This document shows positions 1 through 11,121 of a stretch of 64,000 nt of DNA, piece after piece; position 1 is the first letter of the stretch, and the number at the start of each line of letters is the position of its first letter. The stretch covers positions 2,428,607 to 2,492,606 of the forward strand of contig NZ_DS990556.1 in assembly GCF_000155635.1 (NCBI RefSeq). Reading direction: 5' to 3'. Made by a program: the position numbers and the translations under genes. A model generated the notes under the pieces. It was not told the DNA's origin. It saw only the letters and a list, made by a program, of their open reading frames with translations, and searched no databases. The stretch is from Cyanobium sp. PCC 7001. Lineage in GTDB: Bacteria; Cyanobacteriota; Cyanobacteriia; PCC-6307; Cyanobiaceae.

Positions 1-1567
1 ACCATGGTCACAAGGTCTGTGTAATGGGTGCGCGCCAGCGCTTTGTTCCCCTGCGCTTCTGCTGAACGTCCGGCTCCGTAAAGGCTGTTGAGACGTCCTG
101 GGCTTCTCCCCAGAACGGCCGCGTAGGCCTGGTAAGCCTCAGCGGGCCTGTCCAGCTCCATGAGCATGTCGCCCAGCAGTTCCTGCGCCGGTAGCACTTC
201 TCCAGGCGTGACTGCATGCTTCTCGGTGGTGGCCTCCAGTGCTGCCGCCGCCTGCATCGCCGCCAAGGCATCTTCTTGATCTCCCTGGCTGAACAGCAAC
301 CAGGCCCGGGCGGATTGCTGCATGATCGCCACCTGTTTCCCCCAATAGGGCGAAGCCTCCTTGGCTGCCGCCTCCAGTTGCACTAGTTGTTGCAGTTCCG
401 CTGCGGCGCGATCGTTCTGGCCGCTGCGGGCTGCACCGAGGGAGCGGCTAAAGCGGCTGATCGCCTCCATAGCAGGGAACTTCTGCCACGGGAACCGCTC
501 CGGACTTCCCACCGCTACATCGGCTGCCTCTTGCCACCGTTGCTGCTCAAGGGCGATCCGTGCGGGCACCGCGGCCAGGGTGTAGCCCGAGGCCAGATGA
601 GTCTGCAGCGGTTCCTCGATGCGTTCCATCACCGCAGCCACTTCCGCGGCGGCCTCAGGATTGCCCAGCTGCAGGTAGGCGTAAGCCAGGTAGTCGAGGG
701 CATGAAGATAGTGCAGCGACACGGCATCTCCCGCCGGGTGCTGCAGCGCTGCCTTGGCCGAGCGGGTGTTCATTTCCACCGATTTCTCCCACAACCCCAG
801 CCTCGTAAAGATGTGGGAGGGCATGTGGAGCGCGTGCGGCACGGTGGGCGCAATGTCTCCGTAGCTGCGGGCCGTCTCCAGGGCCTGCCCCGCCAGGGTG
901 GGCAGGTCATGGGCGTGGATGATGTAGTGATGCGCACCCGGGTGGTCAGGCACCTCCGTCAGCACCGGCGCCGCGATGGCTGAAGCCTGCTTCTGGACCC
1001 GGTAGCTCTTATCACCGGGATCTGCGGTGGCCAGCACCGCCAGGGCAGTGAAGCTGCGGATCTCCGGATCGCCCGGGAACTGTTTCAAGGCCTGGTTCCA
1101 GCCGTCGGCGAACGCTTCAAGATTCGGCCCCTCATCCTTGTCGCGTCCCTCCGCCCAGTAGCGCTGAAGGGCCGCCACCATGGCCTCCTCACGCTCCGTC
1201 AGATCGGTTTGCATCGCAGCTTTCTCCGCCAGGCTGAGTCCCAGCTGGAAGCTCTCTTCGCTGGGGGGATCCGACCAGAGTGGATGGATGTGCGTCATCG
1301 ACTGCCCCCAGTAGGCCATGGCGCAGTCCGGCTCCTGCATAGCAACGGCCTCGAACGTTGCGCGAGCGCCGCGATAGGTCATGTGGTGCAGCAACGCCAG
1401 GCCCCGCTCAAGCTGAGGCTGTACCGCCGAGGTGCAGGACGTGGGCCACTGCACGGTTCCAGCTTTTCGCCGAAGGGATCTTTGCCGGTTTCCGCCCCGG
1501 CGGGCAGGGGTTGGAGCAAGCCGCCGCAGAGCAGGGCGGCGAGACAGCTCAGCGACAATCGATTCAT
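1..1567 (-). pseudogene. Exported TPR-like protein, frameshifted, 3' end outside window
   Basis: The ATG at 1567 opens a clear signal peptide (MNRLSLSCLAALLCGG, then an Ala-rich cleavage region), but that frame stops at 1379. The rest of the protein continues in another frame from about 1460 to position 1 without a stop. That frame reads VQWPTSC, then LERGLALLHHMTY, DCAMAYWGQSM and HPGAHHYIIHAHD, which are typical of large bacterial TPR-like proteins with an N-terminal secretion signal. Restoring one G near 1455-1465 would join signal peptide and body as KLG-TVQWPTSC. Either the gene is a recent pseudogene or there is a base error. The function of the family is not established; repeats suggest protein-protein contacts in the periplasm. 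The 3' end lies beyond the window. Confidence 0.75.
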
Positions 1568-1687
1568 CTCGGTTCTCCACAGCGTCAGTTCTGCCCCTTT
1601 CTGTAGCTATGGCTGCATGTATGGGGCAACGCCTCCAAGGAGCGAAGGACTCCGCTCTGCCAACCAACGTGGTGAGAAAGCACATCT

Positions 1688-1722
1688 AGGCCGCTGCCAC
1701 TGGTTCCGGGCAGCAGCGGCCT
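1688..1722 (-). terminator. Candidate hairpin downstream of the phospholipase-D gene
   Basis: A perfect 10-bp inverted repeat (AGGCCGCTGC at 1688-1697 and its complement at 1713-1722, 15-nt loop) lies 18 nt past the stop of the phospholipase-D-like gene. No clear T run follows on the minus strand, so termination is plausible but not shown. Confidence 0.4.
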
Positions 1723-1739
1723 CGGCGAGCCCTGCAGCA

Positions 1740-3002
1740 CTATCTCAACTGTGTGTGAACTCCCGCAGGGCTCCAGTTGAAGGATCCCGTGATCACGGTG
1801 CGCTGATCGAGAACGGCGACTTTGTGGTGCATCTTGTCGCCGGCAGCCAGGCGCGGTGTGCCCACCCCTTCGAGTGCCTGCTTCAGGGGAGCATTGTTCG
1901 CCTCGATGCCGCAACGGTGATCCGGCAGGGCCAACCCCAGCAGATCGAGCACTTCGCTGAACGATCGGGTGGCAAAGCCTGGATCGGCCAGCAGGCGGAT
2001 GGCCACACCCTGCGCCTGCAACTGCCCCAGGGCCGTGGCCAGCCGCTGCTCGGAAAACACGAACAGCGCCAGATCAGCGCGCTGCCGCGTGTTCAGCAGC
2101 AGGGTCTCCAGCAGCTGCAGGCCGTGGTTGGGATCGCGGCGGCGATGGGGGGCGAACAGCACGCTCACCGTGGTCCCGCCCACCTGCACCGTCCGGAGGC
2201 CACCACTCTCCTTGGCGATGCCGAAGCGGCTGTCCGCCTGGCCGCCGGGGCCGTCGCCCCAGAGGCGACGGAACTCGTCGCTGAACAGGCTGGCCAGCTC
2301 CTCGCTCTCGATCCGGAGCAGGTGGTTCACATTGCCGCGGGTCTGGGGGGCACCCGGATCGCCGTGAATGCCGGAGGCCGTGAAGTTGGCGGAGCCCGTG
2401 ACCACCACCTGCCCATCGATGACCAGGAACTTGTGGTGCATCAGGCCGCTGCCGGCGCTGCCATCGGCGGTGTCATCGAGCATGGGCACGCCGCCCCTGC
2501 GCAGGATGGCCACCGCATCCCCCCAGCCCAGGGCCTGCAGCTGGGTCTGCCGCTGCCGCTGGTGCGGGGTCAGATCGGCGGCATGCTGCTCCGACCAAGG
2601 AGCGCTGTAGTTGTTCTCCAGTACCACCTGAACCCGCACGCCCTTGCGCCGCTGCTCCACCAGGGCCTCCGCCAGGCGGGGGAGCGATAGCTCCTGCACC
2701 GCCACCAGGATGCTTCGTCTGGCCTGACGCACGTTCTCCAGCAGGAAGGCCTCCAGGTCGTCGCCGGCGCGCCACTGGCCCGTGATGGGACTGCGGTAAC
2801 GGGCGCCGAGCCGGTGGTTGAAGACCACGCGGAACCCCTCCGGCAGGGGAGGGCGCTGTGGCGGCTGCCCGCCGAGCCGCGCCACGGCACTGCACCCGGC
2901 GAGCACGGGGACGATGAGGCACAAGGCGGCCAGAGCCCGATGGCATCGCCTCACCCAGGGGACTGCGCCAGGCGCGGTGCCCGCAGGCGGGTCGGTTGGC
3001 AT
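1740..3002 (-). CDS. Phospholipase D-like lipoprotein with two HKD motifs
   Basis: The 420-residue product begins with a lipoprotein signal (hydrophobic LAALCLIVPVLAGC, lipobox Cys near residue 36), so it is probably membrane-anchored outside the cytoplasm. Two phospholipase-D half-sites are visible: HHKFLVIDGQVVVTGSANF near residue 190 and HHKVAVLDQRTVITGSFNWS near the C terminus. Each has the H-x-K-x4-D core and the GS(A/F)N tail needed for phosphodiester transfer on phospholipid or nucleic acid. Substrate cannot be read from sequence. The protein ends only about seven residues after the second NWS; relatives usually carry a further N-D-E containing tail of 20-30 residues. The 3' end may therefore be truncated or shifted. 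Confidence 0.85.
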   Translation of the reverse strand: MPTDPPAGTAPGAVPWVRRCHRALAALCLIVPVLAGCSAVARLGGQPPQRPPLPEGFRVVFNHRLGARYRSPITGQWRAGDDLEAFLLENVRQARRSILVAVQELSLPRLAEALVEQRRKGVRVQVVLENNYSAPWSEQHAADLTPHQRQRQTQLQALGWGDAVAILRRGGVPMLDDTADGSAGSGLMHHKFLVIDGQVVVTGSANFTASGIHGDPGAPQTRGNVNHLLRIESEELASLFSDEFRRLWGDGPGGQADSRFGIAKESGGLRTVQVGGTTVSVLFAPHRRRDPNHGLQLLETLLLNTRQRADLALFVFSEQRLATALGQLQAQGVAIRLLADPGFATRSFSEVLDLLGLALPDHRCGIEANNAPLKQALEGVGTPRLAAGDKMHHKVAVLDQRTVITGSFNWSPAGVHTQLR

Positions 3003-3059
3003 GGAGGGACAACGCTGCTGAGCGCAGTGTTGCCCCGCGTCAGGTGAGCCGGCCCGCCG

Positions 3060-3260
3060 TCAGTGGTGGCCGGGCATCTCGGCGGTGCGGAGCATCAACA
3101 CGAACCAGAGCGTGCCCACCACCACGGCGCTCAGCACAGCGGCGGGAAGACCCACCCAGCGCAGCACCAGCGGAACGATCAGGGGGAAGGCGAGCGCCCC
3201 GGCGATCGGGGTGATGGCGACGACGAGGCGCATGGGCACGGCAGAACGACTCAGAACCAC
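3060..3260 (-). CDS. Small two-helix membrane protein
   Basis: A 66-residue product, or 57 residues if the internal ATG at 3233 is used. Two hydrophobic stretches (LVVAITPIAGALAFPLIVPLVL and AAVLSAVVVGTLWFVLML) predict two membrane helices with a short loop. The long start overlaps the 3' end of the DUF4912 gene by 10 nt, suggesting translational coupling; the ATG at 3233 avoids the overlap. I do not recognise a family. Confidence 0.55.
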   Translation of the reverse strand: MVLSRSAVPMRLVVAITPIAGALAFPLIVPLVLRWVGLPAAVLSAVVVGTLWFVLMLRTAEMPGHH

Positions 3261-4381
3261 TCAGCCACCGCCTGATCGGCGGGATTGCTGTTGTCTTCCG
3301 GGGTGTTGCGGCTGAACTCGAGGGTGATGTTGCGCTTCTGCACCCCGTCGGCGGCCACCGCTTCGATCGGATAGATCTGGCGTCCGTCGCGGAAGGGCAC
3401 CTGCACCCGGAAGGTGCCATCGGCGGAGAGGGGCACATCCTCGCCTCCGATGCTGAGCTTGGCGGAAGGATCGGTGGCGCCGTACACGATCAGCTCGGCA
3501 TCGGCCACCAGCCAGAAGGAGCGCTGCCGGGGTGCCACCCCACCGATGCCGGAGTCACTGCGCCCGCTGGCCCAGATCCCCAGACCGGAGGCATTCAGTT
3601 CGGAGGAGTCCAGCCCGCTGCTGTCGAGTTCATGGAAGGCTTCCGAACCCCGGCTGATGCGCCGCCATTGGGACGTGGCGGTCTGGTAGAGGCGCTCGTG
3701 CAGGCCGGTGTCGGCCGGAGCAGCCGCCGGTGTGGGAGCCGCCACGGCGGCGGGGGCGTTCGCCTCCAGGGTGAAGGGCACGAACTGGTCGAGAATCTGG
3801 TCGCTGGGGTGGAGGGCAGGCACCCGGGCCACCGAGGAGAAGGCCAGGGAGATCCAGCCTCCCCCGGATCCCTTGCGGTAACCGAGCTCCACGCGGTAAT
3901 CGCGATCGCTCAGGGGAACCGGCAGGTACCACTCGGTGGCGTGGCTGTCGACGACCACCTCCTGGAGCGTGTGGGGATGGGCCGACCCACCGGAGAGCCC
4001 CGTCACGTCCGCCACGCGCAGGCAGAGCTGGCTGGCACCGGCGGCGAAGGCGGCGGCGCGATCCTCCTCCGAAATGTCCCAGAACACATACGCCCACTGG
4101 GGATCGCGGGGCAGGAACACCACGCTGGTTTCGGCCGTGGGGCGGGGAGCCGGAGGCATGGAGGCCTCGATGCTCTTGAGGGGAGGCGGCTCGTCCAGCG
4201 GCACTTCGGCTGAGGCAGGAGCGCTGCTGATCTCCTCGCCGGGCTCGTCCTTGCGGGCGCTGATCTCGGCCACAAGCTCATCTTTTGACTTGCGGCTGTA
4301 GAGGGTCACGCCCAGATCGCTGGCGATCTGGCGCAGCTGCCTCAGAGTCATGCGGGCCAACGAGGACAGGGCTTGGCTCAC
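3251..4381 (-). CDS. DUF4912 domain protein with Rho-N-like N terminus
   Basis: The 376-residue product starts at GTG 4381 (ATG 4351 is an alternative). Residues about 10-45 (MTLRQLRQIASDLGV, then SRKSKDELVAEI) resemble the SAP/Rho N-terminal helix pair. A DUF4912 core follows near residues 85-200, with the hallmark FLPRDPQWAYVFWDIS and later ADVTGLSGG and YRVELGY segments. A Pro/Ala linker and a C-terminal domain (ELIVYGATDPSAKLSIGGE, VPFRDGRQIYPIEAVAADG) complete it. This arrangement is common in cyanobacteria; its biochemical role is unknown to me. It sits between the cpcG terminator and the small membrane protein gene. Confidence 0.85.
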   Translation of the reverse strand: MSQALSSLARMTLRQLRQIASDLGVTLYSRKSKDELVAEISARKDEPGEEISSAPASAEVPLDEPPPLKSIEASMPPAPRPTAETSVVFLPRDPQWAYVFWDISEEDRAAAFAAGASQLCLRVADVTGLSGGSAHPHTLQEVVVDSHATEWYLPVPLSDRDYRVELGYRKGSGGGWISLAFSSVARVPALHPSDQILDQFVPFTLEANAPAAVAAPTPAAAPADTGLHERLYQTATSQWRRISRGSEAFHELDSSGLDSSELNASGLGIWASGRSDSGIGGVAPRQRSFWLVADAELIVYGATDPSAKLSIGGEDVPLSADGTFRVQVPFRDGRQIYPIEAVAADGVQKRNITLEFSRNTPEDNSNPADQAVAEWF

Positions 4382-4511
4382 TGCGAAAGATTTCGTTTGG
4401 GATCAGTGTGATCCACTTTTGCCGTTTACGGCGGCCCCGCCCTGGCAGGGTCAGCATCCACTGACTCGGACACGGCCCTGGACTCACGGGCGGCTGGCCT
4501 GCGGACCCATG

Positions 4512-4536
4512 AAAAAGGCGGCCCTGGAGCCGCCTT
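4512..4536 (-). terminator. Rho-independent terminator of cpcG
   Basis: On the minus strand a 7-bp GC-rich stem (AGGCGGC/GCCGCCT arms at 4516-4522 and 4529-4535) with a 6-nt loop is followed by five T residues. It lies 27 nt after the cpcG stop, as expected for an intrinsic terminator. Confidence 0.85.
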
Positions 4537-4562
4537 GGGAGGATTGCAGGAAGGGCCGGCAC

Positions 4563-5321
4563 TCAGCGGCCGATGCTGCGGTAAGGGACCTTCGCCAGGT
4601 AGTTGATGTCGGCGGTGGCCGCCGCGCTGCTGGCTCGCATCGCCGGCAGGCTGCGCACCCAGGGAAGGTAGTCCTCGGGGAAGCCTCCGCGGCGCTGGCG
4701 GGCGCGCTCCGGGTAGGCCCTGGCGGTGCCGGTGTACACCACCTGAGGGAACCCCAGGATGCTGCGGTAGTAGGCGTCGTAGCGCGGGGTGGTGATGTTG
4801 AAGGGCGTCTCGCCCAGGTCACGGCTGCCCACCACGCGGTTGCGGTGGTAAGGCACGGTGTCGTAGCCGAAGGCGTCCAGGTACTCCTGGGAGTTGAGGA
4901 TGTCGTCCACCATCCCCTTGACGCCGCGGGTCATGAGCACGGCAGACCAGGCGATCTCCTCGGACTTGCCGTGGGTGGGGCGGCCCAGCAGTTTCTCCAC
5001 CAGATGGCGGGCCACCCGGTAGTTGCTGTTGAGGTTGTAGAAGCTGCGGTTGAAGGTGTCGGACAGGCAGAGGGAGCGGATGAAATCCCGCACGGTGATC
5101 TGCCCGTCGCGCAGCTGGGACTCCAGCGTGCGGTCGCGGTCGACCTTGAAGGCGTGGAAGAAGATCTGGCGGTAGGCCGCTTCGATCACGAAATTCTGAT
5201 CTTCGCGATCCATGGCCTTGTCCATGGAGACGGCCTTGGGATCCTCATCCGAACCCACCCGCAGAGCGTTCACGCGCGAGTTCTGGGTGGTGGGCGCGTA
5301 CTTCAGGAGGGGCAGGGCCAC
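4563..5321 (-). CDS. cpcG: Phycobilisome rod-core linker CpcG
   Basis: A 252-residue phycobilisome linker. The start is GTG 5321, giving MALPLLKYAPTTQNSRV, the conserved N terminus of rod-core linkers. The PBS_linker domain covers about residues 30-180, with EAAYRQIFFHAF, LRDGQITVRDFIRSL, SDTFNRSFYNLNSNYR and LNSQEYLDAFGYDTVPYHR. The protein attaches phycocyanin rods to the allophycocyanin core on the stromal face of thylakoids and tunes energy transfer. It is followed by a strong intrinsic terminator, and the bilin lyase cpcS lies just upstream on the same strand, so the two may be expressed together. Confidence 0.95.
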   Translation of the reverse strand: MALPLLKYAPTTQNSRVNALRVGSDEDPKAVSMDKAMDREDQNFVIEAAYRQIFFHAFKVDRDRTLESQLRDGQITVRDFIRSLCLSDTFNRSFYNLNSNYRVARHLVEKLLGRPTHGKSEEIAWSAVLMTRGVKGMVDDILNSQEYLDAFGYDTVPYHRNRVVGSRDLGETPFNITTPRYDAYYRSILGFPQVVYTGTARAYPERARQRRGGFPEDYLPWVRSLPAMRASSAAATADINYLAKVPYRSIGR

Positions 5322-5461
5322 GCGAATTCAGCATCCGTCGCCAGGGATCGTAGAAGTGCCGCCGCTGGGGAACCGGCGTGGCTCAGGCAGGGCTCACAGT
5401 CCGTAACGTTCGGCACAGTCGCTGAACTGGGCCGCCTGTTGGTCTGAGCCCCCCGTGACCC

Positions 5462-6064
5462 TCACCATCCCAGCGGCGACAGGGGAGCGGCCGTCGCCGG
5501 GGCTGACGGGGCTGCAGCCGACGCCACCTCGCTCGCCAGGATCCGGGTCTCCACGCAGAACGAGGCGGTGTTCGACAGCCCTTCCACGGTGCTGGTGCGC
5601 AGCCGCACGTTGGGGCCGGCGAAGCTGAACCGCTCCAGGCTGTTCATCGTTTCGTAGCTGGTGGTGAGCAGCAGGCCGTCCCGCTCATCCATGGCGAAGT
5701 GGCCCGCCACTGGCGCGGTTTCCGCGTAGCCCCGGTCGCGCAGCAGCAGACCGGTGCGGCCGCTGGCGTCGGTGGGGATCAGGCCGAACAAGCTGTCGCC
5801 TTCGTGGGCCTCGCCCGCCTTGTCCCAGGCCATCGAGGCATTCCAGGTGACCCGGCATCCCCCCACCAGAGCGGCAGGATCCTGGCCGTGCAGCGTGGCG
5901 ATGGCGATCAGGCGGGGATCGTCGGCGGCCAGCTCCACCACCTCGATCCAGGATCCCCCCGCCTCGGCGCGGCGGTGCAGCAGGTGGTGGCTGCTGCGCT
6001 GGGAGCGCCAGCGGCCGCAGCTCAGCCGGAAGAAGCTGATGGCATCGGCGATGGCATCCGTCAC
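5462..6064 (-). CDS. cpcS: CpcS/CpeS-type phycobiliprotein lyase
   Basis: The reading frame stays open far upstream, but homology starts at FFRLSCGRWRSQRSSHHL, so I place the start at GTG 6064 (200 residues). Family landmarks include GGCRVTWNASMAWD, EAHEGDSLFGLIP, LLRDRGYAETAPVAGHF, TTSYETMNSLERFSFAGPN and VRLRTSTVEGLSNTASFC. These are the CpcS/CpeS lipocalin-like chromophore lyases, which attach phycocyanobilin to Cys-84-type sites of phycobiliproteins. It sits head-to-head with a transporter gene starting at 6117 and upstream of cpcG. The exact bilin/subunit specificity cannot be told from the sequence. Confidence 0.9.
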   Translation of the reverse strand: MTDAIADAISFFRLSCGRWRSQRSSHHLLHRRAEAGGSWIEVVELAADDPRLIAIATLHGQDPAALVGGCRVTWNASMAWDKAGEAHEGDSLFGLIPTDASGRTGLLLRDRGYAETAPVAGHFAMDERDGLLLTTSYETMNSLERFSFAGPNVRLRTSTVEGLSNTASFCVETRILASEVASAAAPSAPATAAPLSPLGW

Positions 6065-6116
6065 GGTCGGTGGGCAGCGGTGGCCACGATGATCGCAAGG
6101 CGGTGGGCAGGGCGCG

Positions 6117-7016
6117 GTGGCACTCGGTGTGGCGGCAGCCCTGGCGGCGGCCCTCTGCTGGACCCTCGCCAGCCTGCTCTGGCGGCGCCTGCCCACCTCC
6201 CTGGGGGCCGGCCAGCTGAACCTGCTCAAGAACCTGCTGGCCCTGGCGATGCTGGCTCCCGTGCTGCTCCTGGGCAGTCGAGGCGGCGGTGGGCCGGCGG
6301 GCGGGACAGCCCATCCCACCGTGCTGCTCTGCCTGAGTGGCGTTCTGGGCATCGCCCTGGGAGACAGCCTCTTCTTCGCCGCCCTGCGCCGGCTCGGCAC
6401 CAGGCGCACGCTCACCTTCGAGGCGGGAGGCCCTGGCCTCACCGGCGCGGCCGCCGGACTGGTGCTGGGGGAAACACCGGCCCCCGGCCAGTGGCTCGGC
6501 ATCGCCCTGATCAGCCTCGCCCTGCTGCTGGTGGCCCGCCAGAGCGAGGAACCGCCGCCGGGATCGCTGGCGGCCCAGCAGGGCGCCGGATTGCTGCTTG
6601 CCCTGGGCGCGCTGCTGGGGGGCAGCGGGGGGGCGCTGCTGGCCCGGGCGGCGCTGCAGGGCGGCATGGTGGCGCCCATGGCGGCGGCCGCGATCCGTCT
6701 GGCGGCCGCCAGCCTGGTGATGCTGCCGCTGCTGCCGGGGCTGCTGCAGCGCCTGCGCCGGCCCCAGCTCGGGCCCTGGCCATCCCGCCGCCGCTGGCCG
6801 CTGGTGCTGGTCGCCACCCTGCTGGGCACCACGGCCGGCATCGCCCTGCAGCAGCTGGCCCTCAGCCGGCTGCCAGCCGGTCTGGCCGTGGCTCTGCTGG
6901 CCACCGCGCCGGTGATGGCTGTTGTGCTGGCACCGCTGGAGGGCGACCGTCCCCGTGTGGGCGGCTGGCTGGCCGCGATCAGTGCCCTGGCGGGGGTTGT
7001 GCTGGTGGTGCGTTGA
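6117..7016 (+). CDS. EamA/DMT-family transporter
   Basis: A 299-residue, extremely hydrophobic protein with about ten predicted membrane helices in two repeats: an N-terminal half beginning ALGVAAALAAALCWTLASLLWRR and a second half from about residue 160. Ends of helices carry the EamA-like patterns ALGDSLFFAALR and LAVALLATAPVMAVVLAPL. The drug/metabolite transporter superfamily exports amino acids or other small metabolites; the substrate is unknown. The gene diverges from cpcS (52 nt apart) and its 3' end overlaps the convergent gene at 6979-7368 by 38 nt. Confidence 0.85.
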   Translation: MALGVAAALAAALCWTLASLLWRRLPTSLGAGQLNLLKNLLALAMLAPVLLLGSRGGGGPAGGTAHPTVLLCLSGVLGIALGDSLFFAALRRLGTRRTLTFEAGGPGLTGAAAGLVLGETPAPGQWLGIALISLALLLVARQSEEPPPGSLAAQQGAGLLLALGALLGGSGGALLARAALQGGMVAPMAAAAIRLAAASLVMLPLLPGLLQRLRRPQLGPWPSRRRWPLVLVATLLGTTAGIALQQLALSRLPAGLAVALLATAPVMAVVLAPLEGDRPRVGGWLAAISALAGVVLVVR

Positions 7017-7368
7017 GCCTGGCGTCAGCCTGGCCGCGGGCCCACTGGGTGAGCTGCTCCAGTTCCAGGCCCAGCGCCGTGGTGCCGAGCTCGGCGGCGA
7101 TGGCCTCCAGCTGCCCGGCGGCGGCCTGGAGCTGGAGCAGGAACCTCTCCTGGAAGCCGGGATCGTCCTGCAGAGCGGGCACCTGGGCGGCCCAGGCCTC
7201 CAGCCGCCCAGTTTCGGGCGCCGGACCCTGGCGCCGGCCGGCGATGCCCTGCAGCGTGCGCAGGCTGTGGGCCAACAGCCGCAGATGGTGGCGTTCCACC
7301 GCAGGCAGCAAGGTGCTCTCCAGCTCGGCCAGTTCGGCCATGGTCAGCGGGCCGGCGTCGGGATCCAT
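6979..7368 (-). CDS. Small cyanobacterial hypothetical protein
   Basis: Start taken at ATG 7368 (MDPDAGPLTMAELAELE), giving 129 residues. It is mostly helical and Leu/Ala/Gln-rich (LLPAVERHHLRLLAHSLRTLQ, LQAAAGQLEAIAAELG), with no membrane segment. The frame is open upstream through a run of near-identical 15-nt repeats (7370-7425, encoding repeated AGPSP units), so a longer start is possible but unlikely. It lies downstream of sufR on the same strand and overlaps the EamA gene tail to tail. I do not recognise a family. Confidence 0.55.
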   Translation of the reverse strand: MDPDAGPLTMAELAELESTLLPAVERHHLRLLAHSLRTLQGIAGRRQGPAPETGRLEAWAAQVPALQDDPGFQERFLLQLQAAAGQLEAIAAELGTTALGLELEQLTQWARGQADARLNAPPAQPPPGH

Positions 7369-7435
7369 GGCGAGGGGCTGGAGCGAGGGGCTGGCGGGCG
7401 AGGGGCCGGCGGGCGAGGGGCCGGCGGGGAAGCAC

Positions 7436-8164
7436 TCAGCCGGGCTGGTGGGGTTGCAGGCGGAATCCGCAGGAATGGCCTTCCTCGAGCCGCCACTGCA
7501 CCCGGTCCACGCGGCAGTCCGGGAAGGTTTCACGAATCAGCCGCAGCTCCTGGTCGCAGACGCAGGGGAACTGCTCGGCGATGCGCATCACGGAGCAGTG
7601 GAACTCCTGAATCACCCACGACTCGCCGTCGGGGTGGGGGGAGCACTCGGCCACGTACCCCTCGCGCCGGCGCAGATCCACCAGCCGCTCCAGCCGTTCC
7701 TGGAGGCAACCCTCGCCCACCTGGCTTCGGTAGATCCGCGCCTGCTCGCTGCCTTGCTGGGCCAGGAGCTGGCGCAGGGTTTCGGCGGGCAGGGTCTGCA
7801 CCATCGACTGCAGCAGACCCACGGCGAAGGCCTCGCTGCCGTCCGGGAACTGATCCTGCCCGCGGGCCGTGAGCTGCCAGTGGTTGGTCGGACGGCCCGG
7901 CCCCTCGGAGGCGGCACTGGACGCCACCAGTCCTTCGTCTTCAAGGGCGCGCAGATGGCGCCGCATCACCTGAACGGACACGCCGAGGCTTTTGGCGAGG
8001 GTGGCGGCCGTGGCGTGGCCGAGGCGCAGCAGCAGCGCCAGGGCGGCGTCTCGGGTGGAGCCGGGTGCCAGGGGATGGACCGCCGCCGCCGATGCCTCGC
8101 CGGCTGCAGGCGCCGCCGCGTCAGAGGGACCAGCTGTGGTGTGGGGGGCGGTGATTGGACGCAT
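7436..8164 (-). CDS. sufR: SufR, iron-sulfur-sensing repressor of the suf operon
   Basis: The 242-residue product starts at ATG 8164. Residues about 40-95 form a winged helix-turn-helix (TRDAALALLLRLGHATAATLAKSLGVSVQVMRRHLRAL). The C-terminal half carries the Cys pattern of SufR: EFHCSVMRIAEQFPCVCDQE, FPDCRVDRVQWRLEEGHSCGF. Three of these Cys ligate the Fe-S cluster needed for DNA binding. SufR represses sufBCDS when clusters are sufficient. It is divergent from ftrC-sufBCDS across a 267-nt spacer, the standard cyanobacterial arrangement. The frame extends to 8284, but the extra N-terminal part has no family similarity. Confidence 0.93.
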   Translation of the reverse strand: MRPITAPHTTAGPSDAAAPAAGEASAAAVHPLAPGSTRDAALALLLRLGHATAATLAKSLGVSVQVMRRHLRALEDEGLVASSAASEGPGRPTNHWQLTARGQDQFPDGSEAFAVGLLQSMVQTLPAETLRQLLAQQGSEQARIYRSQVGEGCLQERLERLVDLRRREGYVAECSPHPDGESWVIQEFHCSVMRIAEQFPCVCDQELRLIRETFPDCRVDRVQWRLEEGHSCGFRLQPHQPG

Positions 8165-8431
8165 GACCGACACCAGGCCCCCACACGATGCCACGTTCCT
8201 GCAGTGCTTGGGGGTCGGCGCTTGGGGGTCGGTGCCTGGCGGGCAAGGCGGCAGGCGCACCAGAACGGCACAATGGGCACTCACCCAAGTGCCGGAGGCG
8301 TGCCCTAGGCTCCGGATAAGGAAACCTCAGCGTTTCGTAATTCCGAGTGCTCGTCCGCTCCCGTGGATGGTCCAGCCTGGAACCTCCGCGGATCTCCTCA
8401 ACACGCCGTTCCGTCCCGTTTCCCTCCACCC
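8165..8431. promoter_or_regulatory. sufR / ftrC-suf divergent control region with a tandem repeat
   Basis: This 267-nt spacer must hold the promoters of sufR and of ftrC-sufBCDS. It contains a 13-nt unit, GCTTGGGGGTCGG, twice in tandem (8206-8218 and 8220-8232). I do not see the CAAC-N6-GTTG palindrome described for SufR in other cyanobacteria. The tandem unit is therefore only a candidate operator. Confidence 0.5.
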
Positions 8432-8794
8432 ATGTCCGACACCCCTGCGAGCAACCCCGCACCCAGTTCCGACAGCCTGGAGGTGATCCGCAAGTTCGCC
8501 GAGACCTACGCCCAGCGCACGGGAACCTATTTCTGCAGCGATCCCGGGGTGACCGCGGTGGTGCTCGAGGGCCTGGCCCGTCACAAGGATGAGCTCGGCG
8601 GCGCCCTGTGCCCCTGCCGCCACTACGAGGACAAGGAAGCCGAGGTGGCGCAGGCGTTCTGGAACTGCCCCTGTGTGCCGATGCGCGAGCGCAAGGAGTG
8701 CCACTGCATGCTCTTCCTCACCGAGGACAACCCTTTCCGGGGTGAGAAGCAGAGCATCACGCTCGACGAAGTCAAATCCCTCACCGCCGGCTGA
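8432..8794 (+). CDS. ftrC: Ferredoxin-thioredoxin reductase catalytic chain
   Basis: The 120-residue product starts at ATG 8432. Its cysteines match the family: C60-P-C62, C79-P-C81 and C90-H-C92, with a further Cys35. The CPC/CPC/CHC set binds the [4Fe-4S] cluster and the redox disulfide that relays electrons from ferredoxin to thioredoxin in light-dependent redox regulation. It lies 15 nt upstream of sufB and reads in the same direction, so it probably shares the suf transcript; this fits its need for a cluster. Confidence 0.95.
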   Translation: MSDTPASNPAPSSDSLEVIRKFAETYAQRTGTYFCSDPGVTAVVLEGLARHKDELGGALCPCRHYEDKEAEVAQAFWNCPCVPMRERKECHCMLFLTEDNPFRGEKQSITLDEVKSLTAG

Positions 8795-8809
8795 TCCCGC
8801 CTTTTCACC

Positions 8810-10249
<1,440 letters not shown>

Positions 10250-10305
10250 TTTCCCACCCCTGCTGCCCATTTCCGTTCCGTTCGCCCTCCTTACCCCCTC
10301 GTTCC

Positions 10306-11120
<815 letters not shown>

Positions 11121-11121
<1 letters not shown>

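Noticed and set aside
5699-8308. A very long plus-strand frame across cpcS, the EamA gene and sufR
   Set aside because: It crosses several real genes on both strands and has no family motif. High GC removes stop codons from antisense frames here.
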